A DNA stretch of 64,000 bases from GWE2-42-39 sp963668595 (GCA_963668595.1 OY764876.1:4092001-4156000), one strand, 5' to 3'; counted from the first letter of the stretch, positions 15,962 to 25,800 are shown. Numbers and translations: made by a program. Notes: generated from the letters alone by a model not told the origin.

Positions 15962-18076
15962 CTAATAGAATTTAGCGCGTTTGTCTTCGATTTCAGCCAC
16001 TTTTTTGTGTGCTTCGAACGATTGGTAGTTTACGCGGTAGTTCATTCCCTGAGCCAAACGGTTTTGCTCTGCTTTAACGTCTGCGTCAGTTCCCTGGCTG
16101 ATGCTGGTAACTTTTACTACAAAAACGCCTGCGTTGCCTTGAACCGGAGCTGAAATTTTATCCTGAGCAATGCTGCATGCAGTTCCGATAACAGCTGGTT
16201 CCATTCCCAGTTCAGGAATTGAATAGGAGTTGAAATTGATGTTTGACGCTTCTTTTACCGAGCTTCCCAATTTCATTGCGATGGCATCCATGCTTCCCGA
16301 CGAGATAGCTTCTTTTGCTTTGGCAAGCAACAAGTCAGCTTTTTTGTTTTTGCGAACTGCCAACTCAACACGTGGTTTAACTTCTTCGAATGGAGCAACC
16401 CCTGCATCGGTAGCGTTAACCAGCGCTGCAATAACAAAGTTGTTTCCGAATTCGAAAATGCTTGAACCTTCGTTGTTAACCAGAATGTCGCCCACTTCAG
16501 CTTGATATGCTGCACGAACCAGGCTGCGTGATGCTTCCAATCCGTTTACAGTTTGGTCTTGTTCGCCTATTGAAGCAATTTTTTTATTCAATTGTTGTTC
16601 AGCAATTGCTTTTTTGAATGCTTCGTAGTCTTGGTTTTCGCTGGCAAATTTACTTGCTTGCGTATAGAAGTTCTGGTAAGTCTGAGTACTTGGAGTTACT
16701 TTGCGCTCAACAATAGCCAAACGAACGTGTTTGCTTTCTTTTCCTTTTTTGGTCGGTTTCACCAGGTGAATACCAAATTGGGTATAAGCTTGAGTAACTT
16801 TATTCAAATCGCCATTGAAAGCTGCTTCTTCAAATTGTTTTACCATCATGTTGCGGCCAAACCATCCGAGGTCTCCACCTTTTGCAGCCGATCCCGGGTC
16901 TTTCGAGTATTGACGAGCCAGTGCTGCAAAATCAGCACCTTTTTCAATCAGGTTCTGCAAACTGTCAGCAAATTGTTTTGCTTTTTCAGGGCTGGCAAAT
17001 CCATCAGGAGTAATCAGAATGTGGCTGGCCATTACTGAGTCAGGCAACATTTTGAATGCGTCAATTTTTGCTAATTTGTATGATTCAAATTCTTTGTATG
17101 GACCATATATTTCGCCTTCGGTACCGTTGAATGCAAAATCAGCAAGATCAGTAGTGAGCTGGCTTGGTTTCATGAAAATGCCTTCAAAACGAGTGTCTGA
17201 ATTTACATTTACGAACTGAGCGTTGTCTTGTGCATTCGCAAAATCAGCTTTCAGATCGCCTACCCATTTTTTAGCATCAGCATCGTCCGCTTCCGAAGCT
17301 TTTACTTCGTAAGTGATGTATTCGATACGTCTGGTTTTTTCCTGTTTGTATTCATCCTGATGAGCTGAATAATATGCTTTTAAATCTTTATCAGAAACAG
17401 AAACAGCGCTATCAGAGATTGTTGAATAATTCAACGGAATGTATTGGAAACTTACCGATTTGTTTTTGTCGGCAAGACTTTTTGTTGCTTCTGCTTTGGT
17501 TACATACATCCCTTTGCCCAGCAGGTTGCTGTATTTTTCCTGAATTCTTTCAGATTTAATCTGATTTTCGATATACAACCAGTACGCTTTTTGTGCAGGA
17601 GTTGCATTGGTTTGAAGCGATTTCAGGAAAGAGAGTGCAAAATCTTTGTCGAACACTCCTGTGTTTGGATTTCTGAAAATCTGTTGTACAATACGATGGG
17701 GATTCGCTCCCTGGATCAGGTCGAACAATTCATCAGCCGAAACATCAACGCCTACTTCATTGTACACATCGGTCATTACTAATTCGCGCAGAATGGTTTG
17801 CCATACCTGTTCGCGTATTTGCTGCCATGAGCTTTCGTCTAATTGCGAAGTACCCGTGTTCATTTTGTACACTTCCGAGAGTTCTTCAATTTTCTTTTGG
17901 AAGTCAGGATATTGTACTGACTCTCCATTGATTTCTGCAACTTCCAGCTGGCTTGGCCGCATCAAAGTGCTTCCTGTCTTAAGCATGTCGCCCAAGATAA
18001 ATGCCACCAAAGCAAGACCAATAATGATCGCTACTAATAAACCGGCACGATTTCTAATGTTTTGTAATGTAGCCAT
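15962..18076 (-). CDS. PpiD/SurA-like membrane-anchored peptidyl-prolyl isomerase
   Basis: A 704-residue periplasmic folding factor anchored by an N-terminal membrane segment (about residues 13-31, LVAIIIGLALVAFILGDML). After it comes a SurA-N-like chaperone domain with ELFDLIQGANPH and FRNPNTGVFD, then a parvulin (rotamase) domain around residues 345-445 (MASHILI, then FAALARQYSKDPGSAAKGGDLGWFG). A second, less clear repeat of the domain follows. It is expected to help outer-membrane and secreted proteins fold as they leave the Sec translocon. It ends a minus-strand series with CNNM-like, LptC-like and TPR genes, an order I believe recurs in Bacteroidales. The 97-base gap from the preceding gene may hold its own promoter. 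Confidence 0.9.
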   Translation of the reverse strand: MATLQNIRNRAGLLVAIIIGLALVAFILGDMLKTGSTLMRPSQLEVAEINGESVQYPDFQKKIEELSEVYKMNTGTSQLDESSWQQIREQVWQTILRELVMTDVYNEVGVDVSADELFDLIQGANPHRIVQQIFRNPNTGVFDKDFALSFLKSLQTNATPAQKAYWLYIENQIKSERIQEKYSNLLGKGMYVTKAEATKSLADKNKSVSFQYIPLNYSTISDSAVSVSDKDLKAYYSAHQDEYKQEKTRRIEYITYEVKASEADDADAKKWVGDLKADFANAQDNAQFVNVNSDTRFEGIFMKPSQLTTDLADFAFNGTEGEIYGPYKEFESYKLAKIDAFKMLPDSVMASHILITPDGFASPEKAKQFADSLQNLIEKGADFAALARQYSKDPGSAAKGGDLGWFGRNMMVKQFEEAAFNGDLNKVTQAYTQFGIHLVKPTKKGKESKHVRLAIVERKVTPSTQTYQNFYTQASKFASENQDYEAFKKAIAEQQLNKKIASIGEQDQTVNGLEASRSLVRAAYQAEVGDILVNNEGSSIFEFGNNFVIAALVNATDAGVAPFEEVKPRVELAVRKNKKADLLLAKAKEAISSGSMDAIAMKLGSSVKEASNINFNSYSIPELGMEPAVIGTACSIAQDKISAPVQGNAGVFVVKVTSISQGTDADVKAEQNRLAQGMNYRVNYQSFEAHKKVAEIEDKRAKFY

Positions 18077-18172
18077 TTAGATACCTTATTATTTTATTAT
18101 GATATTTAGTTCGAAAATTCGAGCTACGAAGATAATAATTTTCAAATTTAATCCTTTAAAAACGCTTTTTTT

Positions 18173-19441
18173 TTACATGTTGTCCAGTAGTTTAAGCGCT
18201 ACCAATTCGATGCGTGTGTGGCTTGCTTTCAGAATTCTGAATTGGTATTGATCGATCTGAATTACGGAATTGATCTTAGGAATACTTTCGTGATGAAAGA
18301 GTATAAAACCGGCCAGCGTTTCATAGTTTTCATCTTCAATAATTTTCAGGTTGAACTTTTCGTTGATATGATCAATTTCGAGACGTCCGGAGAAGATGTA
18401 TTCCGAATCGTTAATTTTCTTTTCAATCAGGTCAACCGTGTCGTGTTCATCTTCAATGTCGCCAAAAATCTCTTCCAGAATATCTTCGCTGGTGACCATT
18501 CCGGCAGTGCCTCCAAATTCGTCCACCACAATAGCAATACTTCGGTGTTGCTGAATGAATTTACTGAGCAATTTGCTGGCAGGCATGGTTTCGGGTACAA
18601 TCAATACTTTTTTCATACTCGATCGGATTGTTGCCGGGCGATTGAAAATGGCTGAGTGGTGTACATAGCCGATAATATTGTCGATGTTGTCCTGGTAGAA
18701 CAATATGCGCGAGTATCCGGTGTCGATGAAGCGCTGAATGAGTTCGTCTATGTTTGCTGTAACATCCATGGCGATCATCTCGGTGCGGGGAACCATTACT
18801 TCGCGGAGCTTTATTTTCGAGAAGTCGAGTGCATTGCGGAATAGTTTTACTTCGTTGTCGATTGCTGTATTGGCATCCGAAATATTGGCATGTTGCTCGC
18901 GTACAAAATGGTCGAGCTCAATTCGGCTCAGTACCAATTCTTCCTCGTGATCTTCGATGCGCTCGTGAAGCAGACTGCCAATTAACCAGCGTGAAATGCC
19001 CATTGAAAAACGACTGATGGGGTAGAACAGAAAGTAAAAAATAGCCAGTGGCACCGAGAAAAATTTGAGAACGCGGTTGGGACTAATTCGAAAAATAGTT
19101 TTAGGAAAAAACTCGGCAGTAACCAGAATAATTAAGGTTGAAACAATGGTTTGGCAAATCAGCACCAGGGTGTATGAACCCAGAAGCCGATAAAACGAGG
19201 GCTCAAGCAGTTTAGCAAAAGCAATCCCGTAAACTACCAGCGCAATATTGTTGCCGACCAGCATGGTGGCAATGTATTGACCTGAATTTCGGGTAAACAA
19301 TGACAGGATGCGGGCACTGATGTAATTTTGCTTTTTATCGAGTTCTAGCCTCAATTTGTTCGCTGAAATGAAAGCAATTTCCATTCCGGAGAAAAATGCC
19401 GAAAACAAGATGGTGATAAAAATAATCAGTAGCCATTCCAT
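18173..19441 (-). CDS. CNNM/CorC-family membrane protein (DUF21, CBS pair, CorC_HlyC)
   Basis: A 422-residue protein. An N-terminal DUF21 region has three or four membrane segments (MEWLLIIFITILFSAFFSG onward). Then comes a CBS-domain pair (VMVPRTEMIAMD, and VIPETMPASKLL followed by IAIVVDEFGGTAGMVTSEDILEEIFGDIEDEHD), and finally a C-terminal CorC_HlyC domain (YIFSGRLEIDHINEKF and LAGFILFHHESIPK). Family members are divalent-cation (magnesium or cobalt) efflux or homeostasis proteins; older annotations call them hemolysins. GldE, a gliding protein, is a paralogous form and usually sits beside gldD, which is not here. It lies between LptC-like and PpiD genes on the same strand. Confidence 0.9.
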   Translation of the reverse strand: MEWLLIIFITILFSAFFSGMEIAFISANKLRLELDKKQNYISARILSLFTRNSGQYIATMLVGNNIALVVYGIAFAKLLEPSFYRLLGSYTLVLICQTIVSTLIILVTAEFFPKTIFRISPNRVLKFFSVPLAIFYFLFYPISRFSMGISRWLIGSLLHERIEDHEEELVLSRIELDHFVREQHANISDANTAIDNEVKLFRNALDFSKIKLREVMVPRTEMIAMDVTANIDELIQRFIDTGYSRILFYQDNIDNIIGYVHHSAIFNRPATIRSSMKKVLIVPETMPASKLLSKFIQQHRSIAIVVDEFGGTAGMVTSEDILEEIFGDIEDEHDTVDLIEKKINDSEYIFSGRLEIDHINEKFNLKIIEDENYETLAGFILFHHESIPKINSVIQIDQYQFRILKASHTRIELVALKLLDNM

Positions 19442-19548
19442 GGAATAAGAATAATATAGTACCTGTGAGTTATCTTGTAAAACGTAAATTATCTGAGGTC
19501 TGATGAATTGTAAATAGTAAATTACTTAATAGTAAATATTTATTTGTG

Positions 19549-20118
19549 TTATTGGACTTGTTCGTCAACTTCGATATAAAGTGAGCCGGTTGGCTTTTTT
19601 ATTTTACTGTTGGAGAAGTCTTGATTGGCTTCGAGCCCAACTCCTGCAATGTTTAGGTCTTTGCCGGTAATGCGTACAAATTGGTCCGAATAAATTTTGC
19701 CTTTCTCCTGATCCCAAATAAGTTGCTCTGTTTTTAATGTGTCACCATTTTGATTTACTGCAACTACATTGTTGCGAGCTTCCCAGCGTTTTTCTTTACT
19801 GAAGAATTTTGCATAATCCGATTTGATACTGGCAGTTATACGCATTTTTGTGTCGTATTTTTCAATGTGTACGCCGAGCGGGTACTCAAAATACGGCGGA
19901 TCTGCCTCTGAATACATAATTAGTTTTGGGGTGTTCATCTTGTAAATGATTATTGTCGAGTCGGAAGCCAGTGTTTCAACGTTCTCGATTACAATAGAAG
20001 GTTGATTGTGCATGTCGGCCAACTCATTTACCTTCTTCATATCACTTTTACAAGAAGACAAAAGCACTGCAATCCCTGTGGTAAGGATTGCAATGCTTTT
20101 TATCAAATTCAGCTTCAT
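19549..20118 (-). CDS. lptC: LptC-like LPS export lipoprotein
   Basis: A 189-residue lipoprotein from the ATG at 20118, which gives MKLNLIKSIAILTTGIAVLLSSCKS with a lipobox ending at Cys. An upstream in-frame start at 20154 would overlap the TPR gene and displace the signal sequence. The rest has the LptC/OstA-like beta pattern (PKLIMYSEADPPYFEYPLGVHIEKYD, then WEARNNVVAVNQNGDTLKTEQLIWD, then IYSDQFVRITGKDLNIAGVGLEAN). LptC links the inner-membrane LPS transporter to the periplasmic bridge. Bacteroidota members are often lipoproteins with this spacing. It starts five bases after the TPR stop, so the two are translationally coupled. Confidence 0.85.
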   Translation of the reverse strand: MKLNLIKSIAILTTGIAVLLSSCKSDMKKVNELADMHNQPSIVIENVETLASDSTIIIYKMNTPKLIMYSEADPPYFEYPLGVHIEKYDTKMRITASIKSDYAKFFSKEKRWEARNNVVAVNQNGDTLKTEQLIWDQEKGKIYSDQFVRITGKDLNIAGVGLEANQDFSNSKIKKPTGSLYIEVDEQVQ

Positions 20119-20122
20119 GAGC

Positions 20123-21754
20123 TTATTTTTTTGTTCTGATAGTCGTTGTTTCATTTATCCAACTACCAATTTTATATGCTTGTCCGTCTTGTAAACCATC
20201 GAAAAACAATTCTTCTTTTGTCAGGAAGTATTGTGAGTAATAGTTTATCTTTTCGTTGGCTTTGTCTGAAAGTTCAGGATCAATCTTTTTAGCTTTTCCT
20301 AAATAGTCAACAGCTAACCAGAACAAGCTACGGTGTTCAATTTCTTTTTCTCCGTAGTATTTCGAGTAAGAAGCCATCAAGTCGGCCAATACCAAATATA
20401 CTTTTGCATTATTTGAGTCGTTTGCCAACGATTTTTTCAGATAATTGTATGCTTCCTGGTAGTTGTGTTCGGTGGCAAATGTATAAGTACCCAATTCGAA
20501 ATAGTATTTGCTAAGCAGGCTTGCGTCTTTTTCTGCATCAATTGCTTGCAGGTAATAATCTTTACCTTTTGCAATGTCGTTGCGTTTCATGAACAGACGA
20601 CCCATGTTGAATGCTGCTTCTGCAGATGGTTCGAGTTCGTAAAGTTTTTCTGATGCTTTGGCAAACAAATCACCATCAGTACAATCTTGTTTGTCGAGCA
20701 TGCGAAGTACTTTTTTCAACGTTTCAATGTTGCCGCTGATTTCGTTGAAACGAGGTTCGTATAATTTGGTTAAGGCTTCACAATCAGCCGCTCCGCTTAT
20801 CTCAAAAATCTTATTGATAGCGTCTTTCGATGCCAAATATTTTTCGTCATCTGGTTTTGTACTCAAATATTTTTCGACAATCTCAGATGCTTTTTCGTAG
20901 TTTTCAACTACTTTTTCTTTGGGTAGTTCGCCTAGTTTAAATAAGCGGCTGGTAGTTTGCATGTAAACAACCAATACCGGAGCTTCGGTTTTGTCACCTT
21001 CTTCTTTGATTGCTTCTTCCAGGTATCCTTGTCCTTTTTTCAGAATATCTTTCAGTTGATCGTCTGTCCAGTTGTCATTTTTCAACTTCATGTCAATGTA
21101 GCTTACTCCCTGACGACCACGAACGAAACCTTTTTCTCCGAAGAATTTAATACGACGTTCGTAAACATTCATAACCGAGTCGATGTAGAAGTTTTTCTCG
21201 TTCCAGCTAGTTGCTTTTTCGAATTTATCTTCAAACATTGTTACCCCGTGGTAATAAATATTTTTTGTTGATTTTGGATACGTGCGGTACAACAAACGCC
21301 ATGGAGCCAATGCTGATTTGTAATCTTTCTGACGATAGAACTGATCATACATCGAAACATTCGTCATGAAATCTTTATCTCCCTCCTGAATCAACTCCTG
21401 CTGAGTTTTCATGTTTGCGCCCTGTTCCATTTCTTCTTCTTTTACCGGAATAATTCCGTCGAAGCTGAAATCAAATTCATTGCCTTCTTTTCCTTCAATT
21501 TCCAGTTTACGACTATCATCGATGAATGTAAATTTCAGGTATTTGGTTTTTGGGTCAGCATTGATGGTGTATTTTCCATCAAAACTGGTCATAAAACTTT
21601 CTGAAGATTTGTGTGCTTCAACGGTTACTCCAGCTGCTGGTTTTCCTTCGCGGTAAACAGTTCCGGTAATTACCCGCTGTCCCCATGAAGTAATTGCCAT
21701 TAGCAAGATAAGCACCGCTGGAAGGGCAATTGTTTTTAATAAGATCCTTTTCAT
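20123..21754 (-). CDS. TPR protein with N-terminal carboxypeptidase-regulatory-like domain
   Basis: A 543-residue protein with a signal peptide (to about TSWGQ). It has a CarboxypepD_reg-like beta domain (RVITGTVYREGKPAAGVTVEAH, then SFDGKYTI), and then tetratricopeptide-type helices to the end (AFNMGRLFMKRNDIAKGKDYYLQAI, NYQEAYNYLKKSLAND). It is probably periplasmic or outer-membrane associated. I cannot assign a specific function. Its position directly before lptC and after coaX is, I believe, conserved in Bacteroidales and suggests an envelope-assembly role. A 211-base gap separates it from coaX, so it may have its own promoter; no perfect TAnnTTTG is seen there. Confidence 0.8.
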   Translation of the reverse strand: MKRILLKTIALPAVLILLMAITSWGQRVITGTVYREGKPAAGVTVEAHKSSESFMTSFDGKYTINADPKTKYLKFTFIDDSRKLEIEGKEGNEFDFSFDGIIPVKEEEMEQGANMKTQQELIQEGDKDFMTNVSMYDQFYRQKDYKSALAPWRLLYRTYPKSTKNIYYHGVTMFEDKFEKATSWNEKNFYIDSVMNVYERRIKFFGEKGFVRGRQGVSYIDMKLKNDNWTDDQLKDILKKGQGYLEEAIKEEGDKTEAPVLVVYMQTTSRLFKLGELPKEKVVENYEKASEIVEKYLSTKPDDEKYLASKDAINKIFEISGAADCEALTKLYEPRFNEISGNIETLKKVLRMLDKQDCTDGDLFAKASEKLYELEPSAEAAFNMGRLFMKRNDIAKGKDYYLQAIDAEKDASLLSKYYFELGTYTFATEHNYQEAYNYLKKSLANDSNNAKVYLVLADLMASYSKYYGEKEIEHRSLFWLAVDYLGKAKKIDPELSDKANEKINYYSQYFLTKEELFFDGLQDGQAYKIGSWINETTTIRTKK

Positions 21755-21965
21755 ATCGGTAAATCAATAAATTATACTATAGGTTTTTAAAATTCTCTTA
21801 TTTTCTGCATCGCACGAAACAGGTTGGATATCACAACTTATTTCTTTACAATGTTTTTCGGCACAATTTCAAACGATTACTTCCAAAACATGTGCCAAAA
21901 CAAATATTACGATTTTATTTACAGCTATCAAGCTTAAGTAAAGGCTTGCAACTGCAATAAAATCG

Positions 21966-22691
21966 TTATTGGTTGAACTCCAAAATACGATTTAACCCAA
22001 TGAGGGTCAAATTGAAGTGTACAAATATGGAGTTTTTTAAATTTCTATCAAAGAATTTTGCATCACCTCCGGTGATAATAATCGTTAAATTTTCAAATTC
22101 TTTGTTGAAAACATCAATGTATTGCTCTACTTCAAACAAAATTCCATTTTGTACTCCCGAACGAATTGCTTCGGTTGTGTCGGTTCCAATGAACGGAAAG
22201 TTGTCGTCCGAAGAAATGAGCGGCAGCTTGCCGGTGTATTGATGCAATGCCTGAAAACGCATACTTAGTCCGGGTGAAATATTTCCTCCCAAATATTGGT
22301 TGTGTGCGTTGACTACATCAAAAGTGAGAGCGGTTCCTGCATCAATGATGAGCAAATTTTGGTTGGGAAATAATTCGTTGGCTCCAATTGCAGCAGCCAG
22401 GCGATCTTTTCCCAGTGTTTCTTTGCTTCGATATAAATTTTTAATCGGAATCGGCGTTTCATGATTCAGTTCAATAAATTGACTGAATGAACTTTTCAGG
22501 GCATTTTTCAGTTCGGGCGAATAGTCGCGGGTTGCTGATAGAATTGCCTTGTTTAGCCCGGGGTGCTCCTCTTGCAGCATTTGAATGTGCCCGGGGGTAA
22601 GTTCATCCAGCGGAACTGAAATCATCAGTTCGTTGTGGTTGAACAGCGCAATTTTTGTGCGCGAATTGCCGATGTCGATCACTAAATTCAT
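21966..22691 (-). CDS. coaX: Type III pantothenate kinase
   Basis: It phosphorylates pantothenate, the first step of coenzyme A synthesis. The 241-residue protein has the ASKHA phosphate-binding motif VIDIGNSRTK at residues 4-13. The conserved LIIDAGTALTFDVV follows, then LGGNISPGLSMRFQALHQYTGKLP and IIITGGDAKFF. Length is normal for CoaX. Its ATG overlaps the nadC stop (TAATG), implying translational coupling with NAD synthesis. Confidence 0.93.
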   Translation of the reverse strand: MNLVIDIGNSRTKIALFNHNELMISVPLDELTPGHIQMLQEEHPGLNKAILSATRDYSPELKNALKSSFSQFIELNHETPIPIKNLYRSKETLGKDRLAAAIGANELFPNQNLLIIDAGTALTFDVVNAHNQYLGGNISPGLSMRFQALHQYTGKLPLISSDDNFPFIGTDTTEAIRSGVQNGILFEVEQYIDVFNKEFENLTIIITGGDAKFFDRNLKNSIFVHFNLTLIGLNRILEFNQ

Positions 22692-23539
22692 TAATCCTCC
22701 AGGCGTTGGCTAATGTCAAGGGCTTGCACCGAGTGGGTGAGTGCCCCGATAGAAATATAATCAACTCCGGTTGCAGCAACTTCGCGAAGTCTTTCAAGAG
22801 TCATATTGCCCGAAGCTTCGGTTTTTGCCCGCCCGGCAACCAACTCAACGGCCTGTTTCATGCTTGTATTGTCCATGTTGTCGAGCATGATGATGTCGGC
22901 TCCGGCATCAATTGCTTCCTGCACCTGAGCGAGAGTTGTGGTTTCAATTTCAATTTTAATACCGTCTGCAATTTTGGGTTTAATTTCGTTTACAGCCTGA
23001 GTGATTCCGCCGGCAACTTCGATATGATTGTCCTTAATCATCACCATGTCGTACAGACCGATACGATGGTTGGATGCTCCGCCGGTTTTTACTGAATATT
23101 TGTCGAGCAACCGAAACCCAGGTAATGTTTTGCGTGTGTCGAGAATCACTGTTTTGAAATCGCTGACTGCTTCGGCATAACGATTTGACATGGTTGCAAT
23201 GCCCGACATGCGTTGAAGGAAATTGAGCGCAGTACGCTCACCGGTAAGTAATGCACGGTATGTACCTTCGAATTCAACAATGAGGTCGCCTTTTTTTACT
23301 TTGCCTCCATCGGCAACTTTTACTTCCCATTTTAAATGCGGGTCAAGTTTGCGGAAAACTGTTTCTGCAACTTCCAATCCGGCAATTACACCTTCAGCTT
23401 TGGCCACCATTTTAGCTTTACGGCGATCCGAGGCCGGAATGAGGTTGTCTGTCGTAATATCGCCATCGGCAACATCTTCGTTAAGTGCCAGCTCAATCAA
23501 GGTGAGGGCCGCTTTCATTTCAGCTTCATTCATTTTCAT
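22691..23539 (-). CDS. nadC: Nicotinate-nucleotide pyrophosphorylase (quinolinate phosphoribosyltransferase)
   Basis: It converts quinolinate and PRPP to nicotinate mononucleotide in de novo NAD synthesis. The 282-residue protein shows the characteristic TALNFLQRMSGIAT, then LDTRKTLPGFRLLDKYSV with GGASNHRIGLYDMVMIKDNH, and then GADIIMLDNM and SIGALTHS near the end. It follows nadB by 17 bases and couples to coaX. nadA (quinolinate synthase) is not in the window. Confidence 0.95.
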   Translation of the reverse strand: MKMNEAEMKAALTLIELALNEDVADGDITTDNLIPASDRRKAKMVAKAEGVIAGLEVAETVFRKLDPHLKWEVKVADGGKVKKGDLIVEFEGTYRALLTGERTALNFLQRMSGIATMSNRYAEAVSDFKTVILDTRKTLPGFRLLDKYSVKTGGASNHRIGLYDMVMIKDNHIEVAGGITQAVNEIKPKIADGIKIEIETTTLAQVQEAIDAGADIIMLDNMDNTSMKQAVELVAGRAKTEASGNMTLERLREVAATGVDYISIGALTHSVQALDISQRLED

Positions 23540-23556
23540 ATCTGATGTTTTTTGCT

Positions 23557-25125
23557 TTATTTTCGCACTTCGTCAAACCGGAGTGGGTGTTCTTTTTGTT
23601 GGATGATGTGTACCGCAAAGTCTGGGTTTTCTTTTTGGAAATCGCCGCGAATATGTCCTCCCCTGCTTTCTTCACGGATCAATGCTCCTTGGGTAATCAA
23701 CATACACGTATCAATTGTATGTTGTATTTTTATTGAATTGTATTCGTTTTTTGTCTGAAGTTGGTCTTGTAATGCGCATAGTTGCCCGATAGTTTGTTGC
23801 AACGATTCTTTTTCGCGTACAATACCTACATTATTGCTCATTAGAGTCGCTATTCTGTTTTTTGTTTCCAAAAAATAATCTTCGTTGGATGGATCGAGTG
23901 TCACGGGTGTAAGTGCTGGAAGTTCCATATCTGCCTCGCTAATTTCACGTGCTTTTTCTGCTGCTCGTTTGCCGAACACGAGGCATTCGAGTAGTGAGTT
24001 ACTGGCAAGTCTGTTCGCGCCCATCACTCCGGTAGATGCCAGTTCTCCACAGGCAAATAATCCTTTCAGGTTGGTTTCTCCATGCAGATCGGTTCTGATT
24101 CCTCCCACCATGTAGTGAGCTGCGGGTGCAATTGGAATCAAATCCTGAGTCATGTCGATACCAAATTCAAGAAGTTTGTGATAAATATTGGAAAAACGGC
24201 TTTTAATTTTTGCCGCATCAAGATGTGCCAGCGAAAGGTGCAAGTGTTTGCATTGATGCTTTTGCATTTGTTTGAAAATGGAAAAAGCAACAATGTCGCG
24301 TGGTGCAAGCTCTGCAAGCGGATGAATATCTTTCATAAAACGTTCGCCTGCCGGATTGAGCAGCCATGCTCCTTCGCCACGAACAGCTTCGCTAATTAAA
24401 AAGGCTTCTTCTCCCGGAATATATAGTGCCGACGGGTGAAATTGAACAAATTCAACATCTGCAATCTCGGCACCTGCTTCGTAAGCCATGGCAATACCGT
24501 CTCCGGTAGCCGTGTGCGGATTGGTCGAGCGGTCGTACACGCGAGACAATCCACCGGTTGCCATAATGGTTGCTTTCGATCGGAAAAGGATGTTTTCGTT
24601 GGATAGAAACGAAAAAGTTTGTACTCCGAGGCAGTGTTTTTCGTTGATTAGCAATTTTACTGCTGCGGTATATTCAAAAGCATGAATATTTTTCTGCTCC
24701 AATACTTTTTTCAGCATGAAGCAAGTGAGTCCTTTTCCTGTCGCGTCACCTCCTGCGTGTAAAATGCGTCGTTTGGTATGTCCTCCTTCAAGCCCGAGTA
24801 CAAATTGGTCTCCTTCTTTGTCGAACTCCATGCCCAGTTTGATTAATTCATGAACACAGGCCTGACCTTCTTTAACGAGAATGTTCACCGAATCGTGGTC
24901 GCAAAGTCCCCGCCCGGCAACAAGCGTGTCGTGAATATGTAGTTCAAAAGAGTCAGAATTACTCATCACGGCAGCAATTCCTCCTTGCGCATAATACGAA
25001 TTGCTGGTGTCGAGTTGCGATTTGGTAATAATGGCTACTGAACCGTGTTTTGAAGCGTGAAATGCCGCAGTTAGTCCGGCCAACCCGCTTCCAATAACAA
25101 TGGTGTCAAAATATTTTGTTTGCAT
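23557..25125 (-). CDS. nadB: L-aspartate oxidase
   Basis: It oxidises L-aspartate to iminoaspartate for NAD synthesis. With the ATG at 25125 the 522-residue flavoprotein begins MQTKYFDTIVIGSGLAGLTA, with the FAD dinucleotide-binding motif at its start; the longer reading to 25146 adds MKYISIL and is less likely. YYAQGGIAAVM, GGHTKRRILHAGGDATG, GGLSRVYDRSTNPHTATGDG and HYMVGGIRTD are classical fumarate reductase/aspartate oxidase motifs. Length is normal. It leads the nadB-nadC-coaX unit. The 222-base gap upstream, shared with the divergent marR gene, carries two inverted repeats. Confidence 0.95.
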   Translation of the reverse strand: MQTKYFDTIVIGSGLAGLTAAFHASKHGSVAIITKSQLDTSNSYYAQGGIAAVMSNSDSFELHIHDTLVAGRGLCDHDSVNILVKEGQACVHELIKLGMEFDKEGDQFVLGLEGGHTKRRILHAGGDATGKGLTCFMLKKVLEQKNIHAFEYTAAVKLLINEKHCLGVQTFSFLSNENILFRSKATIMATGGLSRVYDRSTNPHTATGDGIAMAYEAGAEIADVEFVQFHPSALYIPGEEAFLISEAVRGEGAWLLNPAGERFMKDIHPLAELAPRDIVAFSIFKQMQKHQCKHLHLSLAHLDAAKIKSRFSNIYHKLLEFGIDMTQDLIPIAPAAHYMVGGIRTDLHGETNLKGLFACGELASTGVMGANRLASNSLLECLVFGKRAAEKAREISEADMELPALTPVTLDPSNEDYFLETKNRIATLMSNNVGIVREKESLQQTIGQLCALQDQLQTKNEYNSIKIQHTIDTCMLITQGALIREESRGGHIRGDFQKENPDFAVHIIQQKEHPLRFDEVRK

Positions 25126-25197
25126 CAGAATGCTAATGTATTTCAAAAACAGAGGGCAAAGGTAAAAAATATGCCATTGCAGAACATGATATGATGC

Positions 25198-25219
25198 AGT
25201 TGTTTTGGCTTAAACAACT
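25198..25219. promoter_or_regulatory. Inverted repeat AGTTGTTT/AAACAACT in the nadB-marR gap
   Basis: AGTTGTTT (25198-25205) and AAACAACT (25212-25219) are separated by six bases. It shares AGTTG/CAACT half-sites with the second repeat nearer marR. It could be a second MarR operator or part of nadB control. Confidence 0.45.
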
Positions 25220-25314
25220 ACTGATAACATTTTGAAGTGAAAAAAAAGTAGTTGCATTTACAATTATTAAGAATGAAAAATGAGGATATAAGTAACAAAT
25301 GAAAGATATTTGCA

Positions 25315-25336
25315 AATAGTTGCGCAACCAACTATT
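25315..25336. promoter_or_regulatory. Probable MarR operator (AATAGTTG / CAACTATT)
   Basis: A perfect eight-base inverted repeat with six-base centre, 12 bases before the marR start codon. GATATTTG, a near-match -7 box, lies just upstream at about 25305-25312, so the repeat would cover the transcription start. Autorepression by the MarR-type protein is the natural reading. Confidence 0.6.
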
Positions 25337-25347
25337 CTATTGCCAAA

Positions 25348-25800
25348 ATGACAAATGATATACCTGTCGGTTACCTGATTTATCAGGCCCAACGTGCGAT
25401 ACACCAAATGATTAATCAGTCTTTTCAAAAGGCTGGATTGCCTCTTGTTATTGAACAGTGGCCTGTTTTGATGGAGGTTTTTCATGCAAATGGCTTGTCG
25501 CATCAACAAATTGCTGAGAAAACAAGAAAAGACAAAACAACATTGACCCGACTGATTGCTACAATGGAGCGGAATGGGATGGTCGAATGCCGGGTTGATC
25601 CGGCTGATAAACGCCGTAAGTTGGTTTTTTACACATCCAAGGCTGCTTTGTGCCGGGATAGCATTGAGGCTGTATTGCGAACGATGAATCAACAAGTATT
25701 AAATGAAATAAATAGCCATGAAGAGGAGGTATTCAGAAAAGTACTTGGACAGATTTTTGAAAACCTGAACTGGAAATTTGAATTGAAGCAAAAACAATAA
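25348..25800 (+). CDS. MarR-family transcriptional regulator
   Basis: A 150-residue winged-helix protein. The recognition region is HQQIAEKTRKDKTTLTRLIATMERNGMV and the wing is DPADKRRKLVFYTSK, both standard for MarR. The N- and C-terminal helices would form the dimer interface. It sits 18 bases before an RND efflux operon on the same strand, so it most likely represses itself and that operon in response to a small-molecule ligand. The inverted repeat at 25315-25336 is a likely binding site. Confidence 0.9.
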   Translation: MTNDIPVGYLIYQAQRAIHQMINQSFQKAGLPLVIEQWPVLMEVFHANGLSHQQIAEKTRKDKTTLTRLIATMERNGMVECRVDPADKRRKLVFYTSKAALCRDSIEAVLRTMNQQVLNEINSHEEEVFRKVLGQIFENLNWKFELKQKQ

